Source: Chloroflexota bacterium | GTDB taxonomy: Bacteria > Chloroflexota > UBA11872 > VXOZ01 | Direction: 5' to 3' | NCBI GenBank assembly: GCA_028874195.1 | Contig: JAPPLM010000054.1 | Span: 62,001-126,000 of the forward strand | DNA length: 64,000 nt | Shown here: positions 44,843 through 52,788 of the stretch, piece after piece | How positions within the stretch are numbered: the first letter of the stretch is position 1 | How the letters are laid out: every line of letters begins with the position of its first letter | Translations under genes and position numbers: made by a program | Notes under the pieces: model-generated | The model's input: only the letters and a program-made list of their open reading frames with translations | Told to the model about the DNA's origin: nothing | Database searches by the model: none

Positions 44843-45634
44843 TCATACACCCTTCGCGGTCAGGAACTCCAAGCTCGATCGCAGGCAGTCAAAGGGGTCC
44901 CGGCGGCAGGTATCCTGCTCTACGGCATACCATTCCACGCCCGCTTGATCGCCGGCCGCGATAATGCCGTCCCAGTCCAGGTTACCCTCGCCCACCGGGC
45001 ACATGACCGGCCCCTCTGCGGCATCCACCTCTTTATCCTTGGCGTGGATTACCGGTACCCGCCCGGACGCCTGTTCCAAGAGCTTTGCCGGATTGGCGCC
45101 GGCGTGGGCGACCCAGTAGACGTCGAATTCTAGCGTGAAGTCCGGCCCGCCTTCCTCGATGAAGATGTCAATAAGGGTCTTGGGTCCGGGCGCGATGCGC
45201 TCGAACTCGTGTGCATGGTTGTGGTAGCCGAATGTCAGCCCGCCGGCCTTGAGCTTCTGGATTACCGGCAGCGCTACCGCAAGGAAATCACGGTAGCCTT
45301 GCTCGCCCTGGCTGCGATAGGGCTGGGGAATGCCGCCGATGGCCACGTAGTCGCAGTCCAGCACGCCATGGAAGTCGATTTCGGCCTGTGTGTTGTTGGC
45401 CAGTTCATTCCAATCGCGGTGGGTGGCAATGCAGCGAATGCCGTTGTCGTCGAGCATCTGTTTGGCTTCCTGCACCGTAATCTCCGGATCGGCGCCCTCC
45501 AACGCGCCAACGGCAGAGAACTGTGCGGCCTCGTAGCCTATCCGGCTGACCTTCCGCAGCGATTCGGCTAAGTCCTTGCGGGTCTTCGTGTGGTCCCGTA
45601 CCGTGTACATCTGTGCCGCCACTTTGCTCGGCAT
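44843..45634 (-). CDS. Sugar phosphate isomerase/epimerase (AP-endonuclease-2-like TIM barrel)
   Basis: A 263-residue xylose-isomerase-like TIM barrel. Metal ligands are likely in the segments FGYHNHAHEFERI (His/Glu), LEFDVYWVAHAGANP (Asp/His), VIHAKDKEV and PVGEGNLDWDGII. It resembles IolE/IolI-type and DUF6807-like proteins of sugar and inositol catabolism. The substrate is unknown. Confidence 0.87.
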   Translation of the reverse strand: MPSKVAAQMYTVRDHTKTRKDLAESLRKVSRIGYEAAQFSAVGALEGADPEITVQEAKQMLDDNGIRCIATHRDWNELANNTQAEIDFHGVLDCDYVAIGGIPQPYRSQGEQGYRDFLAVALPVIQKLKAGGLTFGYHNHAHEFERIAPGPKTLIDIFIEEGGPDFTLEFDVYWVAHAGANPAKLLEQASGRVPVIHAKDKEVDAAEGPVMCPVGEGNLDWDGIIAAGDQAGVEWYAVEQDTCRRDPFDCLRSSLEFLTAKGV

Positions 45635-45820
45635 TGGTCTCTCCTTGTGCCTAAATCATCGTCTGTTAGGGTCGCTTTCACGTGATTATATACCGTTTGT
45701 CGGCGGCCCCGTAGCTTTGACGCTGAATGGATTAGGGGACGTTGGGGGCTGCCCTTTTAGTCTTGTCTATAAGATCAATGACCTAAGACAATAGCGGGAT
45801 TCCCTTTAGGGACATCTTCC

Positions 45821-45844
45821 GTAGCGCGGGGGCTTGTCCCCCGC
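45821..45844. repeat. 24-bp dispersed palindromic repeat, copy 3
   Basis: Same unit as 14000. It lies with a degenerate GATGGATTCC element (near 45880) and the 28-bp palindrome at 45938 in the same 442-base gap. Confidence 0.9.
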
Positions 45845-45937
45845 TTCGTATGCGGTACTGCATGACTTGCACAAGATGAAGATGGATTCCGCGCCCCCGC
45901 CCGTGGGCGAGCCTTTGCGGGAATGGCCAACTCCGTA

Positions 45938-45965
45938 GTAGGGGCACGATATATCGTGCCCCTAC
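45938..45965. repeat. 28-bp perfect palindrome, copy 3
   Basis: Identical to 9774. It lies about 110 bases downstream of the sulfur-carrier gene and could also act as a bidirectional terminator stem. Confidence 0.92.
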
Positions 45966-46076
45966 ATCTCCTTGGCGAATGGGTTACTGACGTTTAAATC
46001 TTCAGCGGCGCGCAACCAATCGTCGCACGCCGCTGATTCGTAGCCCCAACCAAGAAATGGCCTGACCGCAATTGGT

Positions 46077-46361
46077 CTACGCCACGCCGCCTGAGACGGC
46101 CGGCACGATGGACACCTCATCGCCGTCGCCGAGGGAGGTTGCCAGGCCGTCCATGAAGCGGATGTCCTCGCCGCGCACGTAGATGTTGATGAAACGGCGC
46201 AATTCGCCGTCCTCGTCGCACATGCGGTCTTTGAAGCCCGCGTGGGCCTCATCGAGCTTCGTAATCAGTTCTTCGATGGTGCTCGCGTCCTCCACGGTAA
46301 CCTCGGCCTTGCCGCCGGCCAGGGGACGGAGCGGGGTGGGAATCTTTACGGCATTTGCCAT
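46077..46361 (-). CDS. MoaD/CysO-type sulfur carrier protein ending GGVA
   Basis: A 94-residue ubiquitin-fold protein from the ATG at 46361, with GAAGGA upstream and 25 bases after the threonine-synthase-like gene. VKIPTPLRPLAGGKAEVTVE, FINIYVRGEDIRF and GDEVSIVPAVSGG are typical of CysO/MoaD sulfur carriers. The chain ends Gly-Gly-Val-Ala, so two residues follow the reactive diglycine and must be removed before adenylation. Comparable extra residues in QbsE are cut by a JAMM protease. No such protease or ThiF/MoeB-type activator is in the window. Confidence 0.88.
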   Translation of the reverse strand: MANAVKIPTPLRPLAGGKAEVTVEDASTIEELITKLDEAHAGFKDRMCDEDGELRRFINIYVRGEDIRFMDGLATSLGDGDEVSIVPAVSGGVA

Positions 46362-46386
46362 GGTGTTGTCCTTCGTCTCCTTATGC

Positions 46387-47649
46387 TTACACGGTAACAG
46401 GGGTGCGTTCCAGACCGCGCACCGCTGCTTCGAATGACTCTACGTGCGGCTCGACTTGGATGGTCAGGTCGAGCGAATCGGAAACCGCCTCTTGCGCCTT
46501 GAGGCCGTTGCCCGTGACGTAGGCCACCGTGACCTCGTCACGCGCGATTTGTCCGCTTTCGACCAGCTTCTTAAGCGTCGCGATGGTCACGCCGCCCGCG
46601 GGCTCGGTGAATACGCCCTCCGTCGAGGCCAGCAGTTGGATCGCATCCACCACCTCTTCGTCGGTGACGGACTCGATGACGCCGCCGGTATCTTGCGCAA
46701 TTTTCACGGCATAGTAGCCGTCAGCAGGATTACCGATGGCGAGCGAGTGGGCAATCGTCGTCGGCAGCTTCACCGGGCGGATGGCCGTGGTATTGGCGGC
46801 GTAGGCCTGTGCCACCGGACTGCACCCTTCACCCTGCGCGCCGGAGATGCGCGTGTGCGGCGTGCCGTCCAGCAAGCCCACTTTATACAGCTCGTTTAGG
46901 CCTTTATGGACCTTGGTATAGAGCGAGCCGGAAGCGATGGGCGCCACAATGTGGTCCGGCGCGCGCCAGCCAAGCTGCTCAACTACCTCGTACGCCAGCG
47001 TCTTCGAGCCCTCCGAGTAGAAGGGCCGAATGTTGATGTTCACAAACGCCCAAGAGTAGCGGTCGGCGAGTTCGCTGCACAGACGGTTCAGCTCGTCGTA
47101 AGTGCCTTCTACAGAAACAAGGGTCGCGCCGTACACCGCCGCGTTCACCACCTTGCCGTGCTCCACGGTGTGGGGCAGGAAGACGAACGTGCGCAGGCCG
47201 TTGCGCACACCGGCGGCCGCGGTCGCGCTCGCCAGGTTGCCGGTAGAGGCGCAGGCAAACGTGTCGAACCCAAACTCCTTCGCCTTCGCCACCGCCACCG
47301 AGACCACGCGGTCCTTGAAAGAGAAGGTCGGGTTCACGCTATCGTTCTTGACGTAGAGCTCCTTCAGGCCAAGGGCCTTGCCCAGGTTGTGGGCTGGCTG
47401 CAGGGGGGTGAAGCCCACGCGCCAATTCAGGTCCTCGCCGTGCTCTACGGGGAGCAGGTCTTTATACCGCCACAGCGAGACCGGCCCCTGCGCGATCTTT
47501 TCGCGACTGGTGACCTCGCGAATGGCGTCGTAATCGTACTCGACCTCCAAAGGGCCGAAACAGAAGGAACAGACGTGCGTCGGCTCCACGGGATAGCGCT
47601 CATCGCACTCCCGACACTTCAGCCCTCTAATGCGTTCTACTTCACTCAT
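46387..47649 (-). CDS. Threonine synthase-like PLP enzyme (possible O-phosphohomoserine sulfhydrylase)
   Basis: It has 420 residues from the ATG at 47649. The N-terminal zinc ribbon has C12-x2-C15...C27-x2-C30. The fold-type II core has the PLP lysine in NPTFSFKDRVV (Lys112), the STGNLASATAAAG loop, and GSLYTKVHKG. It matches threonine synthases, which act on O-phosphohomoserine. The context argues for another job: it sits 3' of a SAM-I riboswitch and directly before a sulfur-carrier gene. By analogy with CysM, which uses O-phosphoserine and CysO-thiocarboxylate, it may make homocysteine. The fold assignment is firm; the function is inferred. Confidence 0.9.
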   Translation of the reverse strand: MSEVERIRGLKCRECDERYPVEPTHVCSFCFGPLEVEYDYDAIREVTSREKIAQGPVSLWRYKDLLPVEHGEDLNWRVGFTPLQPAHNLGKALGLKELYVKNDSVNPTFSFKDRVVSVAVAKAKEFGFDTFACASTGNLASATAAAGVRNGLRTFVFLPHTVEHGKVVNAAVYGATLVSVEGTYDELNRLCSELADRYSWAFVNINIRPFYSEGSKTLAYEVVEQLGWRAPDHIVAPIASGSLYTKVHKGLNELYKVGLLDGTPHTRISGAQGEGCSPVAQAYAANTTAIRPVKLPTTIAHSLAIGNPADGYYAVKIAQDTGGVIESVTDEEVVDAIQLLASTEGVFTEPAGGVTIATLKKLVESGQIARDEVTVAYVTGNGLKAQEAVSDSLDLTIQVEPHVESFEAAVRGLERTPVTV

Positions 47650-47960
47650 AGTTCCGTGTCTCTCTTGCTTTGTCTCGTTCAAATCAGTTACTGCGACTCT
47701 TGCGGATCAGTTACTTCACCTTGCTCAGGTCCGTTGCTTCGCCTAACTCAGAGTTGTTTCTGCTGCTTGCGCTCTCCTCGTCCGACGCTGTTTCTTCTCT
47801 CTCCCCATCTGCCGCTGTTCTTTCTCTCCGTCTCCCCGTATGCTGCTATTCTTTCCGCCCTGTTGCTCCGCCTGATGTTTTTCTTTCCCCCTCTCCCTTT
47901 GGGAGAGAGTCGGGGTGAGGGTCTTGAAGCTCAACTGTGCGCCGTCGTCGGGTTCAGAAA
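47650..47960 (-). other. Purine-rich leader between small ORF and threonine-synthase-like gene
   Basis: On the coding (minus) strand this 311-base stretch is strongly A/G-biased and contains a direct repeat of GTAACTGAT (near 47690 and 47712). It also contains the CCCTCTCCC-type repeat at 47887-47921. No gene is seen in it. Confidence 0.5.
47887..47921. repeat. CCCTCTCCC...GGGAGAG dispersed repeat
   Basis: Second copy of the element at 28495, with the same GGGGTGAGGG tail. Confidence 0.6.
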
Positions 47961-47961
47961 C

Positions 47962-48147
47962 TTAAAGGAGATGTTCGTCAATAATACGCCCGCAGCCGGG
48001 CATGCGCGGCAAACCGCCAACGTCGGTCGTTGTCACACGTTTCCCCTTAGCGCGTGGATCCAAGGCTGCTACTTCAGCAACGCTTGCGCAGCCCAAGAGG
48101 CGAACAGCCGCCATGGGTTCGAATCTCTGCGTTCGTGAATTCCTCAT
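47962..48147 (-). CDS. Doubtful small ORF directly after the SAM riboswitch
   Basis: A 61-residue frame beginning MRNSRTQRFEP and ending GCGRIIDEHLL, with two cysteines. It is the first frame after the riboswitch terminator but has no ribosome binding site and no family I recognise. It may be a gene fragment left when the operon was rearranged, or non-coding leader. Confidence 0.25.
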   Translation of the reverse strand: MRNSRTQRFEPMAAVRLLGCASVAEVAALDPRAKGKRVTTTDVGGLPRMPGCGRIIDEHLL

Positions 48148-48153
48148 TAAATA

Positions 48154-48190
48154 AGAACAACCCCTTTCTCTTTCCTTATAGAGAGGGGTC
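48154..48190 (-). terminator. Expression platform of the SAM-I riboswitch
   Basis: On the minus strand CCCCT (around 48188-48184) can pair with AGGGG (48165-48161), extended by TCT/AGA, followed by the T-rich run TTGTTCTT. It lies 18 bases after the aptamer's closing helix, as expected for a SAM-dependent terminator. Confidence 0.6.
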
Positions 48191-48207
48191 GTATGTCGCA
48201 ATACTTC

Positions 48208-48322
48208 CCTTATCTTGCCCCAATGCGCATGGGGCCGGAATTGGCACCCTGTCGTGGTCGCTATGCGTCCACCGGGATGCCGGGCTTCATAGGGCCGTCT
48301 CCCTCCACCTCTCTTGATAAGG
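48208..48322 (-). promoter_or_regulatory. SAM-I (S-box) riboswitch aptamer
   Basis: Read on the minus strand, P1 is CCTTATC (48322-48316) pairing with GATAAGG (48214-48208). The strand continues AAGAGAGGTGGAGGGA, then GGCCCTATGAAGCCCGGCA, then GGGTGCCAATTCC, and a GCCCCATGCGCATTGGGGC hairpin (P4), ending GCAAGATAAGG. These are the hallmark conserved blocks of SAM-I, including the kink-turn GA pairs and the GGTGCCAA segment. It binds S-adenosylmethionine and shuts off downstream sulfur/methionine genes. Here those are the threonine-synthase-like gene and sulfur carrier. Confidence 0.95.
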
Positions 48323-48595
48323 CAACGGTTATTCACTTGTTAATGCTGGCAGGCACCAGCGCTCGCGCCTCGTCCCTGCGCCTACGCAACGAGTATGCTA
48401 ACATAGGCCCGCAACCTCGTCAAACCCTATTGTGCCGCTTTGCCTGCTTCGGCAAACCAAGGCGTAAACCCTATACAATCAGGTTAGCGCATTCCCGGTG
48501 AAAGCGTGCACCGGTCCGTGTGAATTGCGAATTAGCTAATCGCTGTGTCGTTTCAGTGCAATAGGCACACCGAGAATTGGAGAGAGTTCAAAATC

Positions 48596-48895
48596 ATGGC
48601 AACTGATCAACTACCGCCCGGTCTGATTCCCGCCAGCCACTCGCTCACTTTCACGGCAGATACCGTGCCGGCTCCCCTACAGCAGGAGCACGCCCTGGGG
48701 CCCGGGCACTGGGGCGTCTTGCGCATCCTTGAGGGCAGCGTGTGCTTCGTGAATCTCGCCACCGGTGAGGAAACTGAGAAGACCGCTCCAGGCGAGGTCA
48801 TCATTGAACCGGGCGTACCCCACAAACTGCGCCTCACCGGCCCCCTGCGCTGCCGTATCGACTTCTTCCGAGAGCCGGACGATGAGACCAAATAG
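48596..48895 (+). CDS. DUF1971 cupin-like small protein
   Basis: It has 99 residues from the ATG at 48596, with GGAGAGAG upstream. It has the FTADTVPAPLQQEHALGPGHW opening, GVLRILEGSVCFV, APGEVIIEPGVPHKLR and RCRIDFFREP of the DUF1971 family, small cupins also found fused to tellurite-resistance methyltransferase TehB. Specific function is unknown. It is divergent from the riboswitch operon. Confidence 0.85.
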   Translation: MATDQLPPGLIPASHSLTFTADTVPAPLQQEHALGPGHWGVLRILEGSVCFVNLATGEETEKTAPGEVIIEPGVPHKLRLTGPLRCRIDFFREPDDETK

Positions 48896-49068
48896 CACGG
48901 GCCGTAATTCTCTATTGACGAAAGGGCGCGGCAGCGTTTCGAAGGCCGTTTGCCATTCCACGAAGTGCTACGATCTCTTTATCGAACGGGAATAGCCAGC
49001 CAAAAAGCACTTGTCTATGCTAGTATATGGTATCCATTAGCGAGTATCGTAGGAGGCATTGGCATCCC

Positions 49069-50142
49069 ATGCAGGTGCAGATTACGGTGCCGATACATGG
49101 CGCGGTGCTTAACCGGCACGACGGGCGGCAGGACGATGACGGCTTGCACATCACCGTGCAGGGTGTGGTGAGCGAGGCCGACGCGGTGACGGTGAACGGG
49201 GTGACCGCACGGATTATCGGCGCGACCTTCACGACGGAATACACCCTGGACGCCCACGAGACCGTAATTACCGCCGTGGCCGAACGCGGCGGCGAGACGC
49301 TCTCCCACGCCGTCACGGTGCTCTGGGACCGCAATTCGTTCCCACGCTACCGCTTCTCGCTGGATGACGACATCTACTTCCTGCGCGACATTGCCGTGGA
49401 GAAGCCGAAGTCAATTTTCGACACCTATTATCTCGGCTTCATGCGGGATCTGCGGGACCGCTACGGCGCCAAGACCCACATCAACATCTACTACGCCTGC
49501 GAGGACTTCGATTTGCGCCAGATGCCGGACACGTACAAGTCCGAGTGGCGCGATAACGCCGACTGGCTGCAGCTTTCGTTCCATGCCCGCGCCGACCAGC
49601 CGCGCGAACCCTATAAGGAAGCCTCGGCGGAAAAGCTGCTCACCGACTACCGCCAGGTGCGGGACGAGACGCTGCGTTTCGCGGGCGAGGAGAGCTGGTC
49701 GCACTTCACCACGCTGCACTGGGGCGAGGGCACGCGCCTAGGCTGCCGCGCGCTGCGAGAAGAAGGCATCTGGGGCTTGGCGGGCTACTTCATTCCCGCG
49801 CCGGCCCTGCGCGTCAACTACTACCTGGACGCCGCCACCACCGCATATTTGAATACCCACGACTACTGGAAAGACTACAGCGAGGATTTGCTGTTCGTCA
49901 CCCACGACCAGGTGATAAACACCATCAAGACGCCGGAAGCGGTCGTGGCCCATCTGGAAGTCGTCGCGAAAGACCCCCACCGCAGCGAGATTATGGAACT
50001 GATGGTCCACGAACAATACTTCCGCAAGCACCTGCCGCACTACCAGCCCAACGTGCCCGCCAAAGTGGAAGCCGCCATCCGCTGGGCAACGGAACACGGC
50101 TACAAATCGGTCTTGTATGAAGAGGGCTTCCTGGGGGCGTAA
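49069..50142 (+). CDS. Protein with N-terminal beta domain and NodB-like barrel
   Basis: It has 357 residues from the ATG at 49069, with GGAGG 12 bases upstream. The first 95 residues (VQITVPIHGAVLNRHDGRQD, then VVSEADAVTVNGVTARI) form a beta-sandwich like a carbohydrate- or Ig-type domain. Residues about 105-355 (FPRYRFSLDDDIYFLRDIA, LQLSFHARAD, TTLHWGEGTRLG, LFVTHDQVIN) look like a polysaccharide-deacetylase or similar (beta/alpha) barrel with SLDDD and SFHARAD as possible metal ligands. No signal peptide is present. Enzyme activity is not certain. Confidence 0.65.
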   Translation: MQVQITVPIHGAVLNRHDGRQDDDGLHITVQGVVSEADAVTVNGVTARIIGATFTTEYTLDAHETVITAVAERGGETLSHAVTVLWDRNSFPRYRFSLDDDIYFLRDIAVEKPKSIFDTYYLGFMRDLRDRYGAKTHINIYYACEDFDLRQMPDTYKSEWRDNADWLQLSFHARADQPREPYKEASAEKLLTDYRQVRDETLRFAGEESWSHFTTLHWGEGTRLGCRALREEGIWGLAGYFIPAPALRVNYYLDAATTAYLNTHDYWKDYSEDLLFVTHDQVINTIKTPEAVVAHLEVVAKDPHRSEIMELMVHEQYFRKHLPHYQPNVPAKVEAAIRWATEHGYKSVLYEEGFLGA

Positions 50143-50209
50143 AGGAACCGCGAGAGGGGCAGCCGAGCCCAGGGCATAGCGCAGGTCCTCGCGACGTTGC
50201 CACACCTAA

Positions 50210-50237
50210 GTAGGGGCACGATATATCGTGCCCCTAC
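50210..50237. repeat. 28-bp perfect palindrome, copy 4
   Basis: Identical to 9774. It lies between two convergent genes, where it could serve as a terminator stem for both. Confidence 0.92.
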
Positions 50238-50356
50238 ATGTCAATCCTGCGGTTGAGACGGGCTGCTTCAGGTTTTGGTCGAGCCCGAAATCATGAACTC
50301 GTAGGCCGGCTCAATTCGCGGCCCTCATCCCGAACAAGTGTTACCCAGCGCGCTCG

Positions 50357-51250
50357 TCAGGCTCTGCCGGAGTCTTCTTCGTCGATTAGGGCGCTGAGGG
50401 TGGTATCGAGGGCGGCGGCGATTCTCGCCGCGGTGCCGATGGTGATATTCTGTTTGCCCTTTTCTACGGTGCTCAGGTAAGCGCGGTCGAGACCGGCCTT
50501 CGTGGCGAGTTGCTGTTGGCTCCAGCCGCGCTCCTTGCGCAGTTGCTGCACGCGGCGCCCCAAGACTGCCAGGTAGTCCGCAGCGGATTTTGGCTCCTCG
50601 CGCACGCTCATCAGGCGATTGGCGACGCTGATTGCCTCCAGAGGATCGGCGGAAATGAGGTCGGCCGAGACTGCGGCGCGCAGTGCGGGGTCGGTGAGTC
50701 CCACACCCCCCACGAACACCAACGGCGCGCTGTCGAGAGACTTGAGTGTGCGGCACGCCTCCGTAGCGACGGCAATGCGATCGCGCTGCGAGAGTGAGAG
50801 TATGACCAGGTCCGGTTTGCGCTCGCGTACCCAGTCCACCAGGTCAGTGGTGGGCGTATTCTGTCCTAAGTACGCCACGTCCCACCCCTCCAAATAGAAG
50901 AGGTCGGCAATGAGGCGCGCGCCCACCGCGTGCATCTCTCCTTCCACCGCCGTAATGACGGCCTCGGCCCCGATAGGCTTGCGCCGCCGCGCGAAGCCCC
51001 GGATGTATGCACTCTGCTGAAGAGTGATTTGAATGGCAAGGTGTTCGCCGGCAATGTTCAGTTCGCCGCGGTGCCAGGCATTCCCCACCTCGGTCAAAGC
51101 GGGCGTGATGACCTCGGTGTAGATCACAAGCGGATCGATCCCGCGCTCCAGGGTGTCCTTGATGACGCGGAGCGCCTCTTCTTGGTCGCCAGCCAGCAAA
51201 GCGGCGGCGTAACGGTCTTTCAGGATGTCTAGCTCGCGCTTGTCTTCCAT
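50357..51250 (-). CDS. CarH-like B12-binding sensor with C-terminal XRE helix-turn-helix
   Basis: It has 297 residues. A four-helix B12-binding cap (about 8-85) contains W59-x9-EH (Glu69, His70 in AWHRGELNIAGEH), the signature CarH uses to hold adenosylcobalamin. The Rossmann cobalamin domain (about 95-215) contains GEMHAVG, with His107 as probable lower axial ligand, AYLGQNTPTTDLV and LVFVGGVGLTDP. Instead of the N-terminal MerR domain of CarH/LitR, the DNA-binding unit is a C-terminal Cro/C1-type HTH (about 226-290: LRKERGWSQQQLATKAGLDR, YLSTVEKGKQNITI). It is divergent from the FAS1 gene and probably regulates it. Confidence 0.88.
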   Translation of the reverse strand: MEDKRELDILKDRYAAALLAGDQEEALRVIKDTLERGIDPLVIYTEVITPALTEVGNAWHRGELNIAGEHLAIQITLQQSAYIRGFARRRKPIGAEAVITAVEGEMHAVGARLIADLFYLEGWDVAYLGQNTPTTDLVDWVRERKPDLVILSLSQRDRIAVATEACRTLKSLDSAPLVFVGGVGLTDPALRAAVSADLISADPLEAISVANRLMSVREEPKSAADYLAVLGRRVQQLRKERGWSQQQLATKAGLDRAYLSTVEKGKQNITIGTAARIAAALDTTLSALIDEEDSGRA

Positions 51251-51293
51251 CAGTCCCTCAAGGAGAGATTCCAGGAAAGCGTGTTGACTATAG

Positions 51294-51322
51294 TTGACAC
51301 TGTGTGGTGTATATTATATACT
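51294..51322 (+). promoter_or_regulatory. Consensus promoter with overlapping palindromic operator
   Basis: TTGACA (51294-51299) and TATACT (51317-51322) with a 17-base spacer. GTATATTATATAC (51309-51321) is a palindrome that overlaps the -10 box. A second GTTGAC lies 10 bases upstream of the first (direct repeat). Start codons on both sides suit a divergent, repressible promoter controlled by the adjacent B12-binding regulator. Confidence 0.75.
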
Positions 51323-51413
51323 GCACTTGTTGGACATATGCCTCACCCGGGTAAGCGTATGCTAGGCATATCACGCAGATTCGTCAAGAACCTGAGCAGA
51401 AAAGGAGTTTCCA

Positions 51414-52403
51414 ATGCTTAGGAACGTAGTGAGATCAACCATCGGACGTGGTGCTGTATGGAGGCAACACTTCCGCACACTCGGGGTAGTTGCCGCGTTC
51501 GGCACCGCCCTGCTGCTGCTCGCTGCCTGTGGCTCCGCTGCGGGGTCCACCCCGGCGGCGGAGCCTGAGGCGCAGCCCGGCACCATCGTCGACATCGCCG
51601 TCGCTGACGGCAGGTTCCAGACCCTCGTCGCCGCCCTGCAGGCGGCCGGTCTGGTGGAGACGCTGCAGGGTGAAGGCCCCTTCACGGTCTTCGCTCCCAC
51701 AGACGATGCCTTCGCCAAGCTCCCCGCGGGTACGGTGGATGCGCTCTTGAAGGATGTCCCCACCTTGACCGATATCCTCTTGTACCACGTAGTTTCCGGT
51801 AACGTCAAGGCTGCCGACGTCATAAAGCTCGACATGGCGACCACGGCGCAGGGTGAGGCAGTATCGATCACCGTTGACGGTGACACGGTGCGCATCAATG
51901 ACGCCCAGGTCATCATCAGCGACATCGAGGCCGCCAACGGCACTATTCACGTGATCGATACCGTGCTGCTGCCGCCTGAGCCGGAGTCAGAGCTTGGCAC
52001 TATCGTTGACATCGCCGTCGGTGACGGCAGGTTCCAGACCCTCGTTGCCGCTTTGCAGGCGGCCGGTCTGGTGGAGACGCTGCAGGGTGAGGGCCCCTTC
52101 ACGGTCTTCGCTCCCACAGACGACGCCTTCGCCAAACTGCCGGAGGGTACGGTGGACGCGCTCTTGAAGGACATTCCCGCGCTCACCGACATTCTCCTGT
52201 ACCACGTGGTACAGGGAAGCGTGATGGCGGCTGATGTCGTGAAACTCGACGCAGCCACCACCGTGCAGGGTGGCGCGGTAACGGTTACGGTTGATGGTGA
52301 CACCGTGCGCATCAACGAGGCCCAGGTCGTCATCACCGACATCGCAGCCTCGAATGGCGTTATCCACGTCATTGATACCGTGCTGGTGCCGCCGCAGAAC
52401 TAA
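51414..52403 (+). CDS. Lipoprotein with two FAS1 (fasciclin) domains
   Basis: It has 329 residues. A hydrophobic signal is followed by lipobox LAAC with Cys39. FAS1 domain 1 spans about 57-193 and domain 2 about 200-327. Both contain [42 protein letters not shown] and VIDTVL, and the two halves are nearly identical, so the duplication is recent. FAS1 proteins mediate adhesion or matrix contacts. GAAAAGGAG lies upstream. It is expressed from the promoter at 51294. Confidence 0.93.
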   Translation: MLRNVVRSTIGRGAVWRQHFRTLGVVAAFGTALLLLAACGSAAGSTPAAEPEAQPGTIVDIAVADGRFQTLVAALQAAGLVETLQGEGPFTVFAPTDDAFAKLPAGTVDALLKDVPTLTDILLYHVVSGNVKAADVIKLDMATTAQGEAVSITVDGDTVRINDAQVIISDIEAANGTIHVIDTVLLPPEPESELGTIVDIAVGDGRFQTLVAALQAAGLVETLQGEGPFTVFAPTDDAFAKLPEGTVDALLKDIPALTDILLYHVVQGSVMAADVVKLDAATTVQGGAVTVTVDGDTVRINEAQVVITDIAASNGVIHVIDTVLVPPQN

Positions 52404-52472
52404 GGAAAAGCAGAGGAGACTAGCAGAGAAAGACCTCTACCAAGCGGGCATTTCCACGGTCACCCTGCTCGC

Positions 52473-52521
52473 GCAGACTAGGGCAGTATTCGTCGCACAT
52501 CCTGCGCTCGCCCTAGTCTGC
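52473..52521. other. 12-bp perfect inverted repeat
   Basis: GCAGACTAGGGC (52473-52484) and GCCCTAGTCTGC (52510-52521) with a 25-base loop. It has no T-run directly after, so it is a processing or rho-assisted end rather than a classical terminator. It is in the 385-base FAS1-DUF378 gap, where I see nothing else. Confidence 0.6.
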
Positions 52522-52788
52522 ACGCGGCAAGACGCGCGCTTTTAGCATTGACTTGACACCTAAGTGAAGAGTCTTTAGGCTACGCAGAGAAGACAGCATA
52601 TGCAAAGACTTAGGCTGTCTAGCAGTTTGAAAGCAACGGCCCGGCCACCAAGGCAGCCACGTCGCTCTCAGGAAGCGATCGGGTTACGCGGGGCAGTGGG
52701 CAGCTTTCACGTGCCGGCCGCGTCGGCGGAAGGAGGAGATGAGCGGCTGTAGAGTGCTTTTTCACGTTAGAACCGAAGGAGAAGACGC

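Noticed and set aside
48100-48130. GGTTCGAATC, resembling a tRNA or tmRNA T-loop
   Set aside because: The flanking bases do not form a T-stem or acceptor stem, so no tRNA-like structure can be drawn.
48181-48501. A 102-codon + strand frame in the riboswitch region
   Set aside because: The stretch is explained by the SAM-I aptamer on the opposite strand; the frame has no start signal or family resemblance.
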